A DNA stretch of 19,412 nt, from assembly GCA_012798185.1 (NCBI GenBank), contig JAAZNS010000120.1, positions 1 to 19,412 of the forward strand, given 5' to 3'. How positions within the stretch are numbered: the stretch's first letter is position 1; the number at the start of each line of letters is the position of its first letter. The notes beneath the pieces were generated by a model, which was not told the origin of the DNA, ran no database searches, and saw only the letters and a list, made by a program, of their open reading frames with translations. Shown piece by piece: positions 7,789-14,728 of this stretch. Position numbers and translations under genes: made by a program. This stretch comes from Chloroflexota bacterium (GTDB lineage Bacteria > Chloroflexota > Anaerolineae > Anaerolineales > UBA4823).

Positions 7789-8628
7789 TCATTCAGAAGG
7801 GATAAGCGGACTATAATCAATGGGTTTGAAATTGGTGATAACCAAAACGATGGATATCTGAGAAAAATCAACCACTGGTTGAACGGAAGCCCGCTGAAAA
7901 AGGTCTAAATCTCTTTTACGAATACCGCTAACCTGACCAATAATGATATTCGGGGGAAAACCGCCTCCCAACCCGGAAGTCAATACCAAATCACCTGCTT
8001 TCACATCAGCTTCCTGGGGAATCATCTCCAAAGATATATCACCGGTTATTTGCCCTGTAATCATTGCTTTGGCACCCGAGGGTTCCAGACGGACATTGAC
8101 ACTCGAATCTGGATCAGTAATTAATTGAACCCGCGCTGCCCCAGCAGTTACACCGGTTATCCGCCCTACCAATCCCTGCTGAGTAACTACCGGCATGCCG
8201 CGCCGCAATCCATTATCCGAACCGCTATTGATAATGACATATTGAAGAAATGGGCTTGGATCAGTGGCGACCACCGTGGCAGCTTGATATCGGTATTCTG
8301 GATTTGCCCGTGCAAAATCAACCAGTGCAGATAATATCTTTGTTTCTGAAATTTGCTGTTGGAGTTCGATAATTTGGGTTTGCAAACGGGATACCTCTGC
8401 CTCCAGCTCAGCGTTACGCTGCCGCAGCACCTGGGTGTCTTCAGAAGTGCTTAGGATGCTTTGAACCGCCTGATAGCGAGAAGTTATCCATGCCTGCGCT
8501 TGAACAATTGGATTGACAAAAAGGCGTGAAAGAGGGGATAAATACCCTCCCAAAGCCAGTCCAATCAACCCCAGCGTTATTAAAACCAGTACGATCGTTT
8601 GCAGCGATCGAGACGTGGTAGTATTCAT
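7789..8628 (-). CDS. mreC: Rod shape-determining protein MreC
   Basis: MreC forms extracytoplasmic filaments that activate PBP2. The 279-residue protein has an N-terminal membrane anchor (about 11-30), a coiled coil (about 63-97, rich in Leu, Glu and Gln: LRQRNAELEAEVSRLQTQII), and two beta-barrel domains. The conserved features include YRYQAATVVATDPSPFLQYVIINSG, GMPVVTQQGLVGRITGV and DLVLTSGLGGGFPPNIIIGQV, the last close to the family signature. Length is normal for the family. The ATG at 8626-8628 is 12 bases after the mreB stop and the ribosome site is weak, consistent with coupling to mreB. Confidence 0.95.
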   Translation of the reverse strand: MNTTTSRSLQTIVLVLITLGLIGLALGGYLSPLSRLFVNPIVQAQAWITSRYQAVQSILSTSEDTQVLRQRNAELEAEVSRLQTQIIELQQQISETKILSALVDFARANPEYRYQAATVVATDPSPFLQYVIINSGSDNGLRRGMPVVTQQGLVGRITGVTAGAARVQLITDPDSSVNVRLEPSGAKAMITGQITGDISLEMIPQEADVKAGDLVLTSGLGGGFPPNIIIGQVSGIRKRDLDLFQRASVQPVVDFSQISIVLVITNFKPIDYSPLIPSE

Positions 8629-8640
8629 CGTGAGTATCGA

Positions 8641-9708
8641 TTAATTATGTTTTGTACTTCCTCGTTCAAGCCCAACCAACAGACGGTTGAATTGATCAAG
8701 GTTTTCGAGTACCATACCTGCCCCCCGTGCAACACTGCTCAATGGGTCATCTGCCAGCCAGGCTCGAATTTTTAATTCGTCTGTTAATCGCCGGTCTAAT
8801 CCCAATAATTGGGAACCGCCTCCGGAAAGGCAAATACCGGTATCCATTAAATCTGCAATAATTTCTGGCGGCGCTTCATCCAGGGCATCTTTGATCGTAT
8901 CGATGATGGTTTGTAAAGACCCAGAAATTGCTTCTCGTATTTCCACTGAAGATACTTCGATCTCCTCCGGTAATCCGGTCACCAGATTTCGTCCCCGGAG
9001 CGTGATGGTTTTCTCTTCCGGAAGATGATACGCAGAGCCAATTTGAATTTTCGCAATTTCTGCCATCCGCTCGCCAATCAGTAAATTATATTTGTTGCGC
9101 ATGTATTGAACAATATCAGCATCCATTTCATCGCCGGCAACACGTAATGAACGGGAAATAACAATGCCGCCCATCGAAAGGATAGCTACTTCAGAAGTCC
9201 CCCCCCCAATATCGACAATCATACTCCCACGGATTTCTGAAATAGGCAATCCGGCACCCAGTGCAGCAGCTACCGGTTCTTCAATCAGATAAGTTTCCCG
9301 CGCTCCTGCCGACATCGCTGCATCATAAACCGCCCGCTTCTCCACTTCGGTTACACCGCAAGGTATACCAATAACAACTCTTGGCCTGGGCATCGGTACA
9401 ATGCTTTGCTCATGAGCTTTTCCAATAAAATAAATCAACATCTCCTGGGTAATTTCATATTCTGCTATTACGCCATCGCGAACCGGACGTACCGCAATAA
9501 TATTGGCAGGGGTCCTGCCTACCATTTGCTTTGCTTCGGCTCCAACAGCTAAGGGTTTTCTCGTCTTTTTATCAATCGCTACCCAGGATGGTTCATGAAT
9601 AACAATACCCTTACCTCGCACATTGACTAAAGTGTTTGCGGTGCCTAAGTCAATGCCGATATCCAGTGAAAAGAACCCCAAAAACCAGTTGAGGGGATTA
9701 AACGCCAA
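8641..9708 (-). CDS. mreB: Rod shape-determining actin homologue MreB
   Basis: MreB is the bacterial actin that polymerises under the membrane and guides the elongation machinery. The 355-residue protein contains the actin-fold ATP sites in order: phosphate 1 GIDLGTANT (18-26), RPVRDGVIAEYE, the conserved EEPVAAALGAGLPI, phosphate 2 IVDIGGGTSEVA, and the adenosine loop LSGGGSQLLGLDRRL. The N-terminus (AFNPLNWFLGFF) is hydrophobic and could be a membrane-binding helix. The start is TTG at 9706-9708, placed by GAGGAG six bases upstream and by the absence of an in-frame ATG before it. It is the first gene of the operon; downstream gene order mreC-mreD-mrdA is the classical one. Confidence 0.97.
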   Translation of the reverse strand: MAFNPLNWFLGFFSLDIGIDLGTANTLVNVRGKGIVIHEPSWVAIDKKTRKPLAVGAEAKQMVGRTPANIIAVRPVRDGVIAEYEITQEMLIYFIGKAHEQSIVPMPRPRVVIGIPCGVTEVEKRAVYDAAMSAGARETYLIEEPVAAALGAGLPISEIRGSMIVDIGGGTSEVAILSMGGIVISRSLRVAGDEMDADIVQYMRNKYNLLIGERMAEIAKIQIGSAYHLPEEKTITLRGRNLVTGLPEEIEVSSVEIREAISGSLQTIIDTIKDALDEAPPEIIADLMDTGICLSGGGSQLLGLDRRLTDELKIRAWLADDPLSSVARGAGMVLENLDQFNRLLVGLERGSTKHN

Positions 9709-9728
9709 AATATGCTCCTCAGTTTATT

Positions 9729-9812
9729 GCGCTAGCGCCGATGATTTTTTGGTGTGTACCTGCTCGTGATGCTAAGGGGCAGTTTGGCAGGTCCGCCCAC
9801 GACACATCGTGG
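9729..9812 (-). promoter_or_regulatory. Structured 5' leader of the mreB operon (three inverted repeats)
   Basis: Between the mreB start and its candidate promoter, a GC-rich island in otherwise AT-rich DNA holds three inverted repeats. These are a perfect hairpin with six-base arms CCACGA/TCGTGG and a CACA loop (9797-9812), a wider hairpin ACCTGC/GCAGGT with a 23-base loop (9758-9792), and the ten-base palindrome GCGCTAGCGC (9729-9738). They would lie in the 5' untranslated RNA, or could bind a regulator as DNA. I do not recognise the arrangement as a known RNA family, and no function is claimed. Confidence 0.4.
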
Positions 9813-9815
9813 CAG

Positions 9816-9824
9816 ATTATACCA
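9816..9824 (-). promoter_or_regulatory. Candidate extended -10 promoter for mreB operon
   Basis: The minus strand reads TGGTATAAT, a perfect -10 hexamer with the TGn extension, 108 bases upstream of the mreB TTG. No good -35 box is present at normal spacing. Transcription would begin around 9809-9810, inside the first hairpin of the leader. It has the same architecture as the candidate promoter before minC, which supports both. Confidence 0.5.
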
Positions 9825-9966
9825 TCGAACATCTGATGCATAGCCCTCAAGGTCTTCTATTAAAATTAGACATCTTTAATCTTACTATGATATAAATATT
9901 AATAATAAGTTAAATAACCCGGATTAATATTTACTAATCATCTATTCTATGAAACCAAGAATACGA

Positions 9967-9972
9967 TATAAT
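9967..9972 (+). promoter_or_regulatory. Candidate -10 box for the glmS ribozyme leader
   Basis: A perfect TATAAT lies in AT-rich DNA 56 bases before the predicted ribozyme cleavage site. The -35 region (around 9944-9949, ATTCTA) is weak. A TTGACA at 9975-9980 could serve as an alternative -35, but the matching -10 position (AAATAA) is poor. Just downstream, 9991-9998 reads GGAGGTGA, a strong anti-SD match with no start codon at usable distance, so it may be fortuitous. The rest of the gap from about 9825 to 9966 is AT-rich and shows no other feature to me. Confidence 0.4.
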
Positions 9973-10027
9973 CTTTGACAATATTAATCTGGAGGTGAAA
10001 TAAACAATATAAAAACTGGGAAAGAAA

Positions 10028-10236
10028 GCGCATGGCCCATCAGGGGGTAATGGGTGACGAGGATGAGGGTTCCTGCCCGCAGGGGCAGGTTAACCGGGAA
10101 ACCGGGAAAATCGAAAGATCAGCGGAAGCCCTCCGGGTGTGCCTCCACCCGATACCTTTCCCTCCAAAAGAAAACTATCCAATCAAAGCTTACCGGGTAA
10201 CCGGCGGGATAAACGCGGGTAGAGTGGCATTACCAG
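10028..10236 (+). ncRNA. glmS ribozyme (self-cleaving leader of glmS), variant
   Basis: The leader matches the glmS ribozyme layout, which cleaves its own mRNA with glucosamine-6-phosphate as cofactor and so represses glmS. Seen in order: AAAGCGCATGG (predicted cleavage between A10027 and G10028; the usual form is AGCGCCNGG); a P1-like stem CCCAT/ATGGG; the core TGACGAGG (10052-10059 region); GAGGG 10065-10069 pairing with CCCTC 10129-10133 as P3; the core ATCGAAAGATCAGCGGA before the P3 return; and a hairpin CGGGTG/CACCCG (10134-10151) as in known examples. Two hairpins are inserted between TGAGGGTT and ATCGA: CCTGCCC-GCAG-GGGCAGG (10072-10089) and CCGG-GAAA-CCGG (10094-10105). A distal part (10191-10236) has CCGG-GTAA-CCGG. 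Two core bases differ from consensus as I recall it (GCGCA for GCGCC, AGCGG for GGCGG). Position before glmS makes the call firm; activity is not shown. Confidence 0.8.
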
Positions 10237-10359
10237 CAATATGTGATTAGTATCTGGCGCATTGGTTCATTGTTTGGTGACCTCAACCAATCCATTGATA
10301 AATCATTCAATTCTAATCACTATTCACTAATTGACAAAAAAATATTTTTGGAGGAATCC

Positions 10360-12201
10360 ATGTGCGGCATTGTTGGTTACATCGGCGATCGTGACGCGAC
10401 GCTGGTTATATTGAACGGATTAAAACGATTGGAATACCGCGGCTATGATTCAGCTGGTTTAGCAATTCTGGAAAATAGCCATATCGAAATCCGGCGGGAT
10501 GCCGGTAAACTCTCCCGTCTTTCACTTTTGGTGGACGAGATGCCTGTCCATGGCAAACTTGGTATTGGGCACACCCGCTGGGCAACCCACGGCGAACCCA
10601 GCGCCCGCAATGCCCACCCCCATATGGGCATGACCGGCGATGTGGTGCTGGTGCACAACGGCATCGTCGAGAATTTTCTGGAATTGAAGGAAGAGTTAAC
10701 TGCTGAAGGTGTCGTTTTCAATTCAGATACCGATTCAGAGGTTATTGTCCATCTAATTGAACGCCATTATTCGCAGGAAAATAATCTAGTCGAAGCCACC
10801 CGGCTGGCATTAAGTTTCATCCGCGGCGCGCACAGCGTGGTTGTGATTTCATCTCGTGAACCGGATAAAATCGTAGCAGCCCGCATCGGCAATGCCGGCG
10901 GCGTAGTCATTGGCGCGGGGCAAAACGAAAATTTTATCGCGTCCGATATCCCTGCTATTCTCGAATATACCCGAAAAATGGTTTTTCTCGAATCACGCCA
11001 AATAGCTGTGGTATCGAGCACCGATATAAAGATTCTCTCATTGGAGGGTGAAGTAATCCAGCCTCACATCCATACCATCAATTGGGATGCAGCCTCAGCA
11101 GAAAAAGGCGAATACCGCCACTTTATGCAGAAAGAAATCCACGAACAGGTCCGCTCTACAACCGACACCTTAGCCGGGCGGGTGGATTTCAAAACCGGAC
11201 ACATTCGATTGCCCGAATTAAACCTTACAGAAGAAAAAGCGAAAAACATCCAGAAAATCATCATTATCGCCTGCGGAACAGCATTCCATGCCGGCATGGT
11301 CGGGAAGACACTCATCGAACGCATCGCCCGTCTTCCCGTGGAAGTGGATATCGCCTCAGAATTCCGCTATCGAGATCCCATCCTGGATGAAAAAACAGTC
11401 GTCCTCGCTATAAGCCAATCCGGAGAAACAGCAGATACCCTGGCTGCCATGGAAGAAGCACGTTCCAAAGGAGCCACACTGTGGTCAATTGTCAATGTTG
11501 TCGGCTCTCAGGCAATGCGTTTGGCAAACGGCTATATTGCGATGCAGAGCGGTCCTGAAATTGGCGTGGCATCTACCAAAGCATATACTGCACCCCTCAT
11601 AGATCTGTATATGCTGGCGGTATTATTGGGTGATTTACGCGGCTCGCTTAAGCCACCTGATCAGCGGAAATTAATTGGCGACTTGCGTCTAATCCCCGAT
11701 CTGGTTGGGCAATGTCTAGAGCGGGAATCCCAAATTGAAGATATCGCGGGAGTTTTGTTGAACACCAGTCATTGTCTCTACCTGGGAAGAGGAGTCAACA
11801 TGCCCACTGCCTATGAAGGTGCATTGAAACTCAAAGAAATATCATACATCCATGCCGAAGGGTACCCGGCTGGTGAAATGAAACACGGACCAATTGCGCT
11901 TATCGATCGGTTTATGCCAGTGATTGCTATTGCACTCCGTGATCCCTGGTATGAAAAGATGCTCAGCCAGGTGGAACAAGCTAAAGCGCGCGGCGGAATT
12001 GTGATTGCCCTGGCTACCGACGGCGACGAACGCCTGCCAGAAATCGCCGATCATGTCATCTGGCTGCCATATACACCTTGGCTGCTCTCGCCGGTAACGG
12101 CCGTAATCCCCTTGCAGCTGCTTGCTTATCACATTGCCGCCCGCCGCGGTTTAGATGTCGATCAGCCGCGCAATCTGGCAAAAAGCGTGACAGTAGAATA
12201 A
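10360..12201 (+). CDS. glmS: Glutamine--fructose-6-phosphate aminotransferase (isomerizing)
   Basis: GlmS converts fructose-6-phosphate and glutamine to glucosamine-6-phosphate, the first step to UDP-GlcNAc and peptidoglycan. From the ATG at 10360 the product is 613 residues, the usual length. It starts MCGIVGYIG, so Cys2 becomes the N-terminal nucleophile after Met removal. The amidotransferase domain (about 1-240) has HTRWATHGEPS (71-81) and HNGIVENF (99-106). The two SIS isomerase domains show IIIACGTAFHAG, ISQSGETADT and LGRGVNMPTAYEGALKLKEI, and the C-terminus DQPRNLAKSVTVE is canonical. A longer reading to an upstream ATG would add 39 unrelated residues and bury the catalytic Cys, so the ATG after GGAGG (10350-10354) is correct. 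The gene sits behind a ribozyme-like leader and diverges from mreB. Confidence 0.97.
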   Translation: MCGIVGYIGDRDATLVILNGLKRLEYRGYDSAGLAILENSHIEIRRDAGKLSRLSLLVDEMPVHGKLGIGHTRWATHGEPSARNAHPHMGMTGDVVLVHNGIVENFLELKEELTAEGVVFNSDTDSEVIVHLIERHYSQENNLVEATRLALSFIRGAHSVVVISSREPDKIVAARIGNAGGVVIGAGQNENFIASDIPAILEYTRKMVFLESRQIAVVSSTDIKILSLEGEVIQPHIHTINWDAASAEKGEYRHFMQKEIHEQVRSTTDTLAGRVDFKTGHIRLPELNLTEEKAKNIQKIIIIACGTAFHAGMVGKTLIERIARLPVEVDIASEFRYRDPILDEKTVVLAISQSGETADTLAAMEEARSKGATLWSIVNVVGSQAMRLANGYIAMQSGPEIGVASTKAYTAPLIDLYMLAVLLGDLRGSLKPPDQRKLIGDLRLIPDLVGQCLERESQIEDIAGVLLNTSHCLYLGRGVNMPTAYEGALKLKEISYIHAEGYPAGEMKHGPIALIDRFMPVIAIALRDPWYEKMLSQVEQAKARGGIVIALATDGDERLPEIADHVIWLPYTPWLLSPVTAVIPLQLLAYHIAARRGLDVDQPRNLAKSVTVE

Positions 12202-12352
12202 GCGAAGGGGTTGGGGTGATCAGGCAATTCGTTAATTGTTCAATTCATTAACTCCTCAACTCGAAAATGAGATAAACTGAATGCTGGTAACTGAAAACTT
12301 ATGGAGCCCTTGATCAGCTTCGATTGGATTTCATTTTCAATATATCAACCGT

Positions 12353-12358
12353 TATAAT
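12353..12358 (+). promoter_or_regulatory. Candidate -10 box giving a leaderless methyltransferase mRNA
   Basis: TATAAT ends nine bases before the ATG at 12367, so transcription would begin at about 12365-12367, at or just before the start codon. There is no ribosome-binding sequence before the ATG. The -35 region (TTCATT around 12330) is poor. The 165 bases between glmS and this gene show no convincing terminator, only loose AT-rich near-repeats (CAATTCGTTAA and CAATTCATTAA). Confidence 0.4.
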
Positions 12359-12366
12359 AATTAGAA

Positions 12367-13188
12367 ATGGCATACGAAAAACAAAATATCCTTTTCAAAA
12401 AGGAACAAGAAACACTTCTCATTCCTCTCTGTTCTAAAGCCATAGAGAGCAGACAACCCAATCCCATTTTCTTCGATCAAAAATCGCTGGATATGCTCGA
12501 TCGGATCAAATATGATTTTCCTCGTTTGAAGGTCCCCCGAAAAACCTCTCTCATGGTGTGCATGCGTGCAGCAAAGATCGATGATTATACGCGGTCTTTT
12601 TTATCGCAGCATCCTGAAGGGATTGTTCTTCACTTAGGCTGCGGACTAGACAGCCGCTTCTCAAGAGTCGATAATGGGCAAGTTATATGGTTTGACCTTG
12701 ATATGCCGGATGTCATCGAACTACGGAAAAAATTCTACGATGAAAGCAATAGATATCATATGATTGCTTCTTCGGTCACCGATTTTTCCTGGGCTGATAT
12801 TCTTCCCTTGCACGCTCAACCGGCATTAGTAATTGCAGAAGGCTTATTGATGTATCTGAAAGAGGAAGATGTAAAAACGTTATTCCAAAAATTACATCAA
12901 AAAATACCGGGGAGTTCAATCGTATTCGATGCCTTCAGCACCATGACGGTGAAAGGCGTCAAATACCAACCGTCGATTAAATCAACCGGTGCCCTCGTCC
13001 ATTGGGGCATCGACAATCCGAGAGAAATCGAACAATGGACAGAAGGGATTCGCTTCGTCGAGGAGTGGTTTTTCTCACAATCAGAAACCATCGCAAAGCT
13101 AGGATTGGCATATCGTTTGACGTTCAAGCTGGCAGGGTTTTTTAAAGCGGCGAATAAAGCCCATAGAATTCTTTACTTCAAGCTATAA
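12367..13188 (+). CDS. Class I SAM-dependent methyltransferase, leucine carboxyl methyltransferase (LCM) family
   Basis: The 273-residue product resembles the LCM/PPM1-like O-methyltransferase family, which in bacteria methylates carboxyl or hydroxyl groups of mostly unknown small molecules. Visible motifs are the SAM-binding glycine motif VLHLGCGLDSR (87-97) with the typical GLDSR wording, the acidic strand-2 end WFDLDMPDVIELR (108-120), and AEGLLMYL (157-164), the equivalent of the family's E-G-x-x-x-Y-L motif. No signal peptide or membrane segment is seen, so it should be cytoplasmic. It is the first of three closely spaced plus-strand genes (20-base gap to the next). Substrate unknown. 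Confidence 0.82.
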   Translation: MAYEKQNILFKKEQETLLIPLCSKAIESRQPNPIFFDQKSLDMLDRIKYDFPRLKVPRKTSLMVCMRAAKIDDYTRSFLSQHPEGIVLHLGCGLDSRFSRVDNGQVIWFDLDMPDVIELRKKFYDESNRYHMIASSVTDFSWADILPLHAQPALVIAEGLLMYLKEEDVKTLFQKLHQKIPGSSIVFDAFSTMTVKGVKYQPSIKSTGALVHWGIDNPREIEQWTEGIRFVEEWFFSQSETIAKLGLAYRLTFKLAGFFKAANKAHRILYFKL

Positions 13189-13214
13189 ACCTTTTCCCCT
13201 GGAGTTGATTGCGT

Positions 13215-13889
13215 ATGGATGGTGAAGAAATCAAAACAATCGATTTAGGATTTGTTAATGCCTACTTGATTAAGGAGAACGATAACTTTTTCCTTATCGA
13301 CACCGGCATTGCTCCACAATGGAACCGCTTGTTATCCAAATTACAACTGGCAGGGTGTTCGCAAGATAAACTCAAACTGGTTATCATAACTCATGGCGAT
13401 TTCGATCATACTGGCAGCTGCGCCCGGCTTCAACAGAAATACCAGGCGAAAATTGCCATGCATGTTGCTGACACAGAAATTGTAACTAGTGGAAATCCTG
13501 TGAAACATAAAGCTCGAACCCTAACCGGGAAATTAATGCTTGCGATAACCAACCTTACCCAAGCGGATACCCGGTTTGATACCTTTCAGCCGGACATCCT
13601 GCTTAATGATGGCGATCGGCTTGATCAGTACGGGTTTAACGCACAGGTCATCCATATGCCCGGTCATACTCAAGGTTCGATTGGCATATTAACCGACCGG
13701 GGCATGTTATTTGCTGGTGATTCGCTGGCGAATATAAGAAAACCATCTCTGGCGCCGTTGTTCGAAGATTACATGGAATTACAAAAAAGCTTCGTTAAAC
13801 TCAAACAAATGAATATTAAAACAATCTACCCAGGGCATGGAAAACCATTTTCTGTAAATACCCTGGATTCTATTAAGCTACATGCGTAA
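13215..13889 (+). CDS. Metallo-beta-lactamase-fold hydrolase
   Basis: A 224-residue single-domain protein of the MBL-fold superfamily. The metal ligands are visible: THGDFDHTGS (the HxHxDH motif with Asp in place of the second His, a known variant), MPGHTQGS supplying the next His, FAGD supplying the bridging Asp, and PGHGKPF with the last His. The N-terminal strands (DLGFVNAYLIKENDNFFLIDTG) are typical of glyoxalase-II-like and lactonase-like members. No secretion signal. I chose the ATG at 13215, ten bases after GGAG; a TTG at 13209 in the same frame would add two residues but sits too close to it. It lies between the methyltransferase and the racemase-like gene and is probably cotranscribed. 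Substrate unknown. Confidence 0.88.
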   Translation: MDGEEIKTIDLGFVNAYLIKENDNFFLIDTGIAPQWNRLLSKLQLAGCSQDKLKLVIITHGDFDHTGSCARLQQKYQAKIAMHVADTEIVTSGNPVKHKARTLTGKLMLAITNLTQADTRFDTFQPDILLNDGDRLDQYGFNAQVIHMPGHTQGSIGILTDRGMLFAGDSLANIRKPSLAPLFEDYMELQKSFVKLKQMNIKTIYPGHGKPFSVNTLDSIKLHA

Positions 13890-13912
13890 TTGATCAATTA
13901 AGGGAAACCTCA

Positions 13913-14608
13913 ATGAAAACAGTCGGCATCATTGGCGGTATTGCACCGGAATCGACCATTGTATATTATCGTTCGATCATTTCCGGTTATCGTCAAATTA
14001 TTCAGGATGGCAGCTACCCGTCGATCTTGCTTAACAGCATCGATATGAAAAAGATGTTGGATTTAATCGGTGCGAAGCATTACGATAAAGTCATTCAATA
14101 TCTTTTAGGGGAAATTGAGAAATTAGCCCGCGCCGGGGCGGATTTTGGATTGTTGGCATCTAATACACCGCATATCGTTTTCGATGACTTGCAGCAGAAA
14201 TCACCCATTCCATTGATCAGTATCGTCGCATCTGCCTGTGAATCTTGCATGAAACAAGGATTGAAAAACATCGGCTTGTTTGGTACCCGTTTTACCATGC
14301 AAGGACATTTCTATGCCGATATATTTTCGAAATCCGGGATATCTCTTGTAGTACCTGATCCACAAGAACAGGATTACATCCATAATAAATATATAGGCGA
14401 GCTGGTCAATGGCGTTTTTCTGCCCGAAACACGGCAACAATTATTATCAATCGTCGATCGATTAATTGAGCAGAAAGGCATTCAGGGGATGCTCCTCGGC
14501 GGAACTGAATTACCCTTAATTCTCACCGATGAGACTTATCGTGATATTCCATTATTGGACACAACAAAGATACACGTCGAACAAATTCTCGGTAAAATCC
14601 TGGAATGA
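13913..14608 (+). CDS. Aspartate/glutamate racemase family protein lacking both catalytic cysteines
   Basis: The 231-residue protein has the fold signature of PLP-independent Asp/Glu racemases of the RacX/YgeA type: the opening VGIIGGIAPESTIVYYR, the first active-site strand GADFGLLASNTPH and the second GMLLGGTELPLI. In active members these read CNTxH and GCTE, with two Cys acting as acid and base. Here residue 83 is Ser (codon TCT) and residue 197 is Gly (GGA). Neither is a one-base misread at both sites, and the frame is intact, so the gene is maintained. Racemase activity is therefore unlikely; a lyase, isomerase or binding role is possible but unproven. The ATG follows AAGGGAAA and lies 23 bases after the MBL gene. 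Confidence 0.82.
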   Translation: MKTVGIIGGIAPESTIVYYRSIISGYRQIIQDGSYPSILLNSIDMKKMLDLIGAKHYDKVIQYLLGEIEKLARAGADFGLLASNTPHIVFDDLQQKSPIPLISIVASACESCMKQGLKNIGLFGTRFTMQGHFYADIFSKSGISLVVPDPQEQDYIHNKYIGELVNGVFLPETRQQLLSIVDRLIEQKGIQGMLLGGTELPLILTDETYRDIPLLDTTKIHVEQILGKILE

Positions 14609-14681
14609 TCGGATGACCAAGACAGGTATCACAATAGAATTATTATATTAAACTTTTCATCGAACCAAAGCAAAAATCAAA

Positions 14682-14687
14682 TATAAT
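14682..14687 (+). promoter_or_regulatory. Candidate -10 box for panB
   Basis: TATAAT stands in an AT-rich stretch 41 bases before the panB ATG. The -35 region is weak (TCGAAC at 16-base spacing). The expected transcript would start near 14694 and includes the ribosome site GGAGG about eight bases before the ATG. This fits panB having its own promoter rather than belonging to the trio upstream. Confidence 0.4.
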
Positions 14688-14728
14688 AACACCATAATTT
14701 TGACAACGATGGAAATCGGAGGACCACC

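Noticed and set aside
10032..10250. Open frame of 72 codons upstream of glmS
   Set aside because: It lies wholly across the ribozyme-like leader, its ATG is within the conserved core, it has no ribosome site at proper distance, and the product (rich in Gly, Pro and Arg) resembles no family.
10331..10336. TTGACA just before the glmS start as a second promoter
   Set aside because: The matching -10 position falls in the ribosome site (GAATCC) and is not promoter-like.
10243..10359. N-terminal extension of glmS to an upstream ATG
   Set aside because: It would bury Cys2, which must be N-terminal for amidotransferase activity. The internal ATG has GGAGG and gives the family length.
12202..12290. 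Near-duplicate CAATTCGTTAA/CAATTCATTAA after glmS as a regulatory repeat
   Set aside because: Only two imperfect short copies in AT-rich DNA; no hairpin or T-run.
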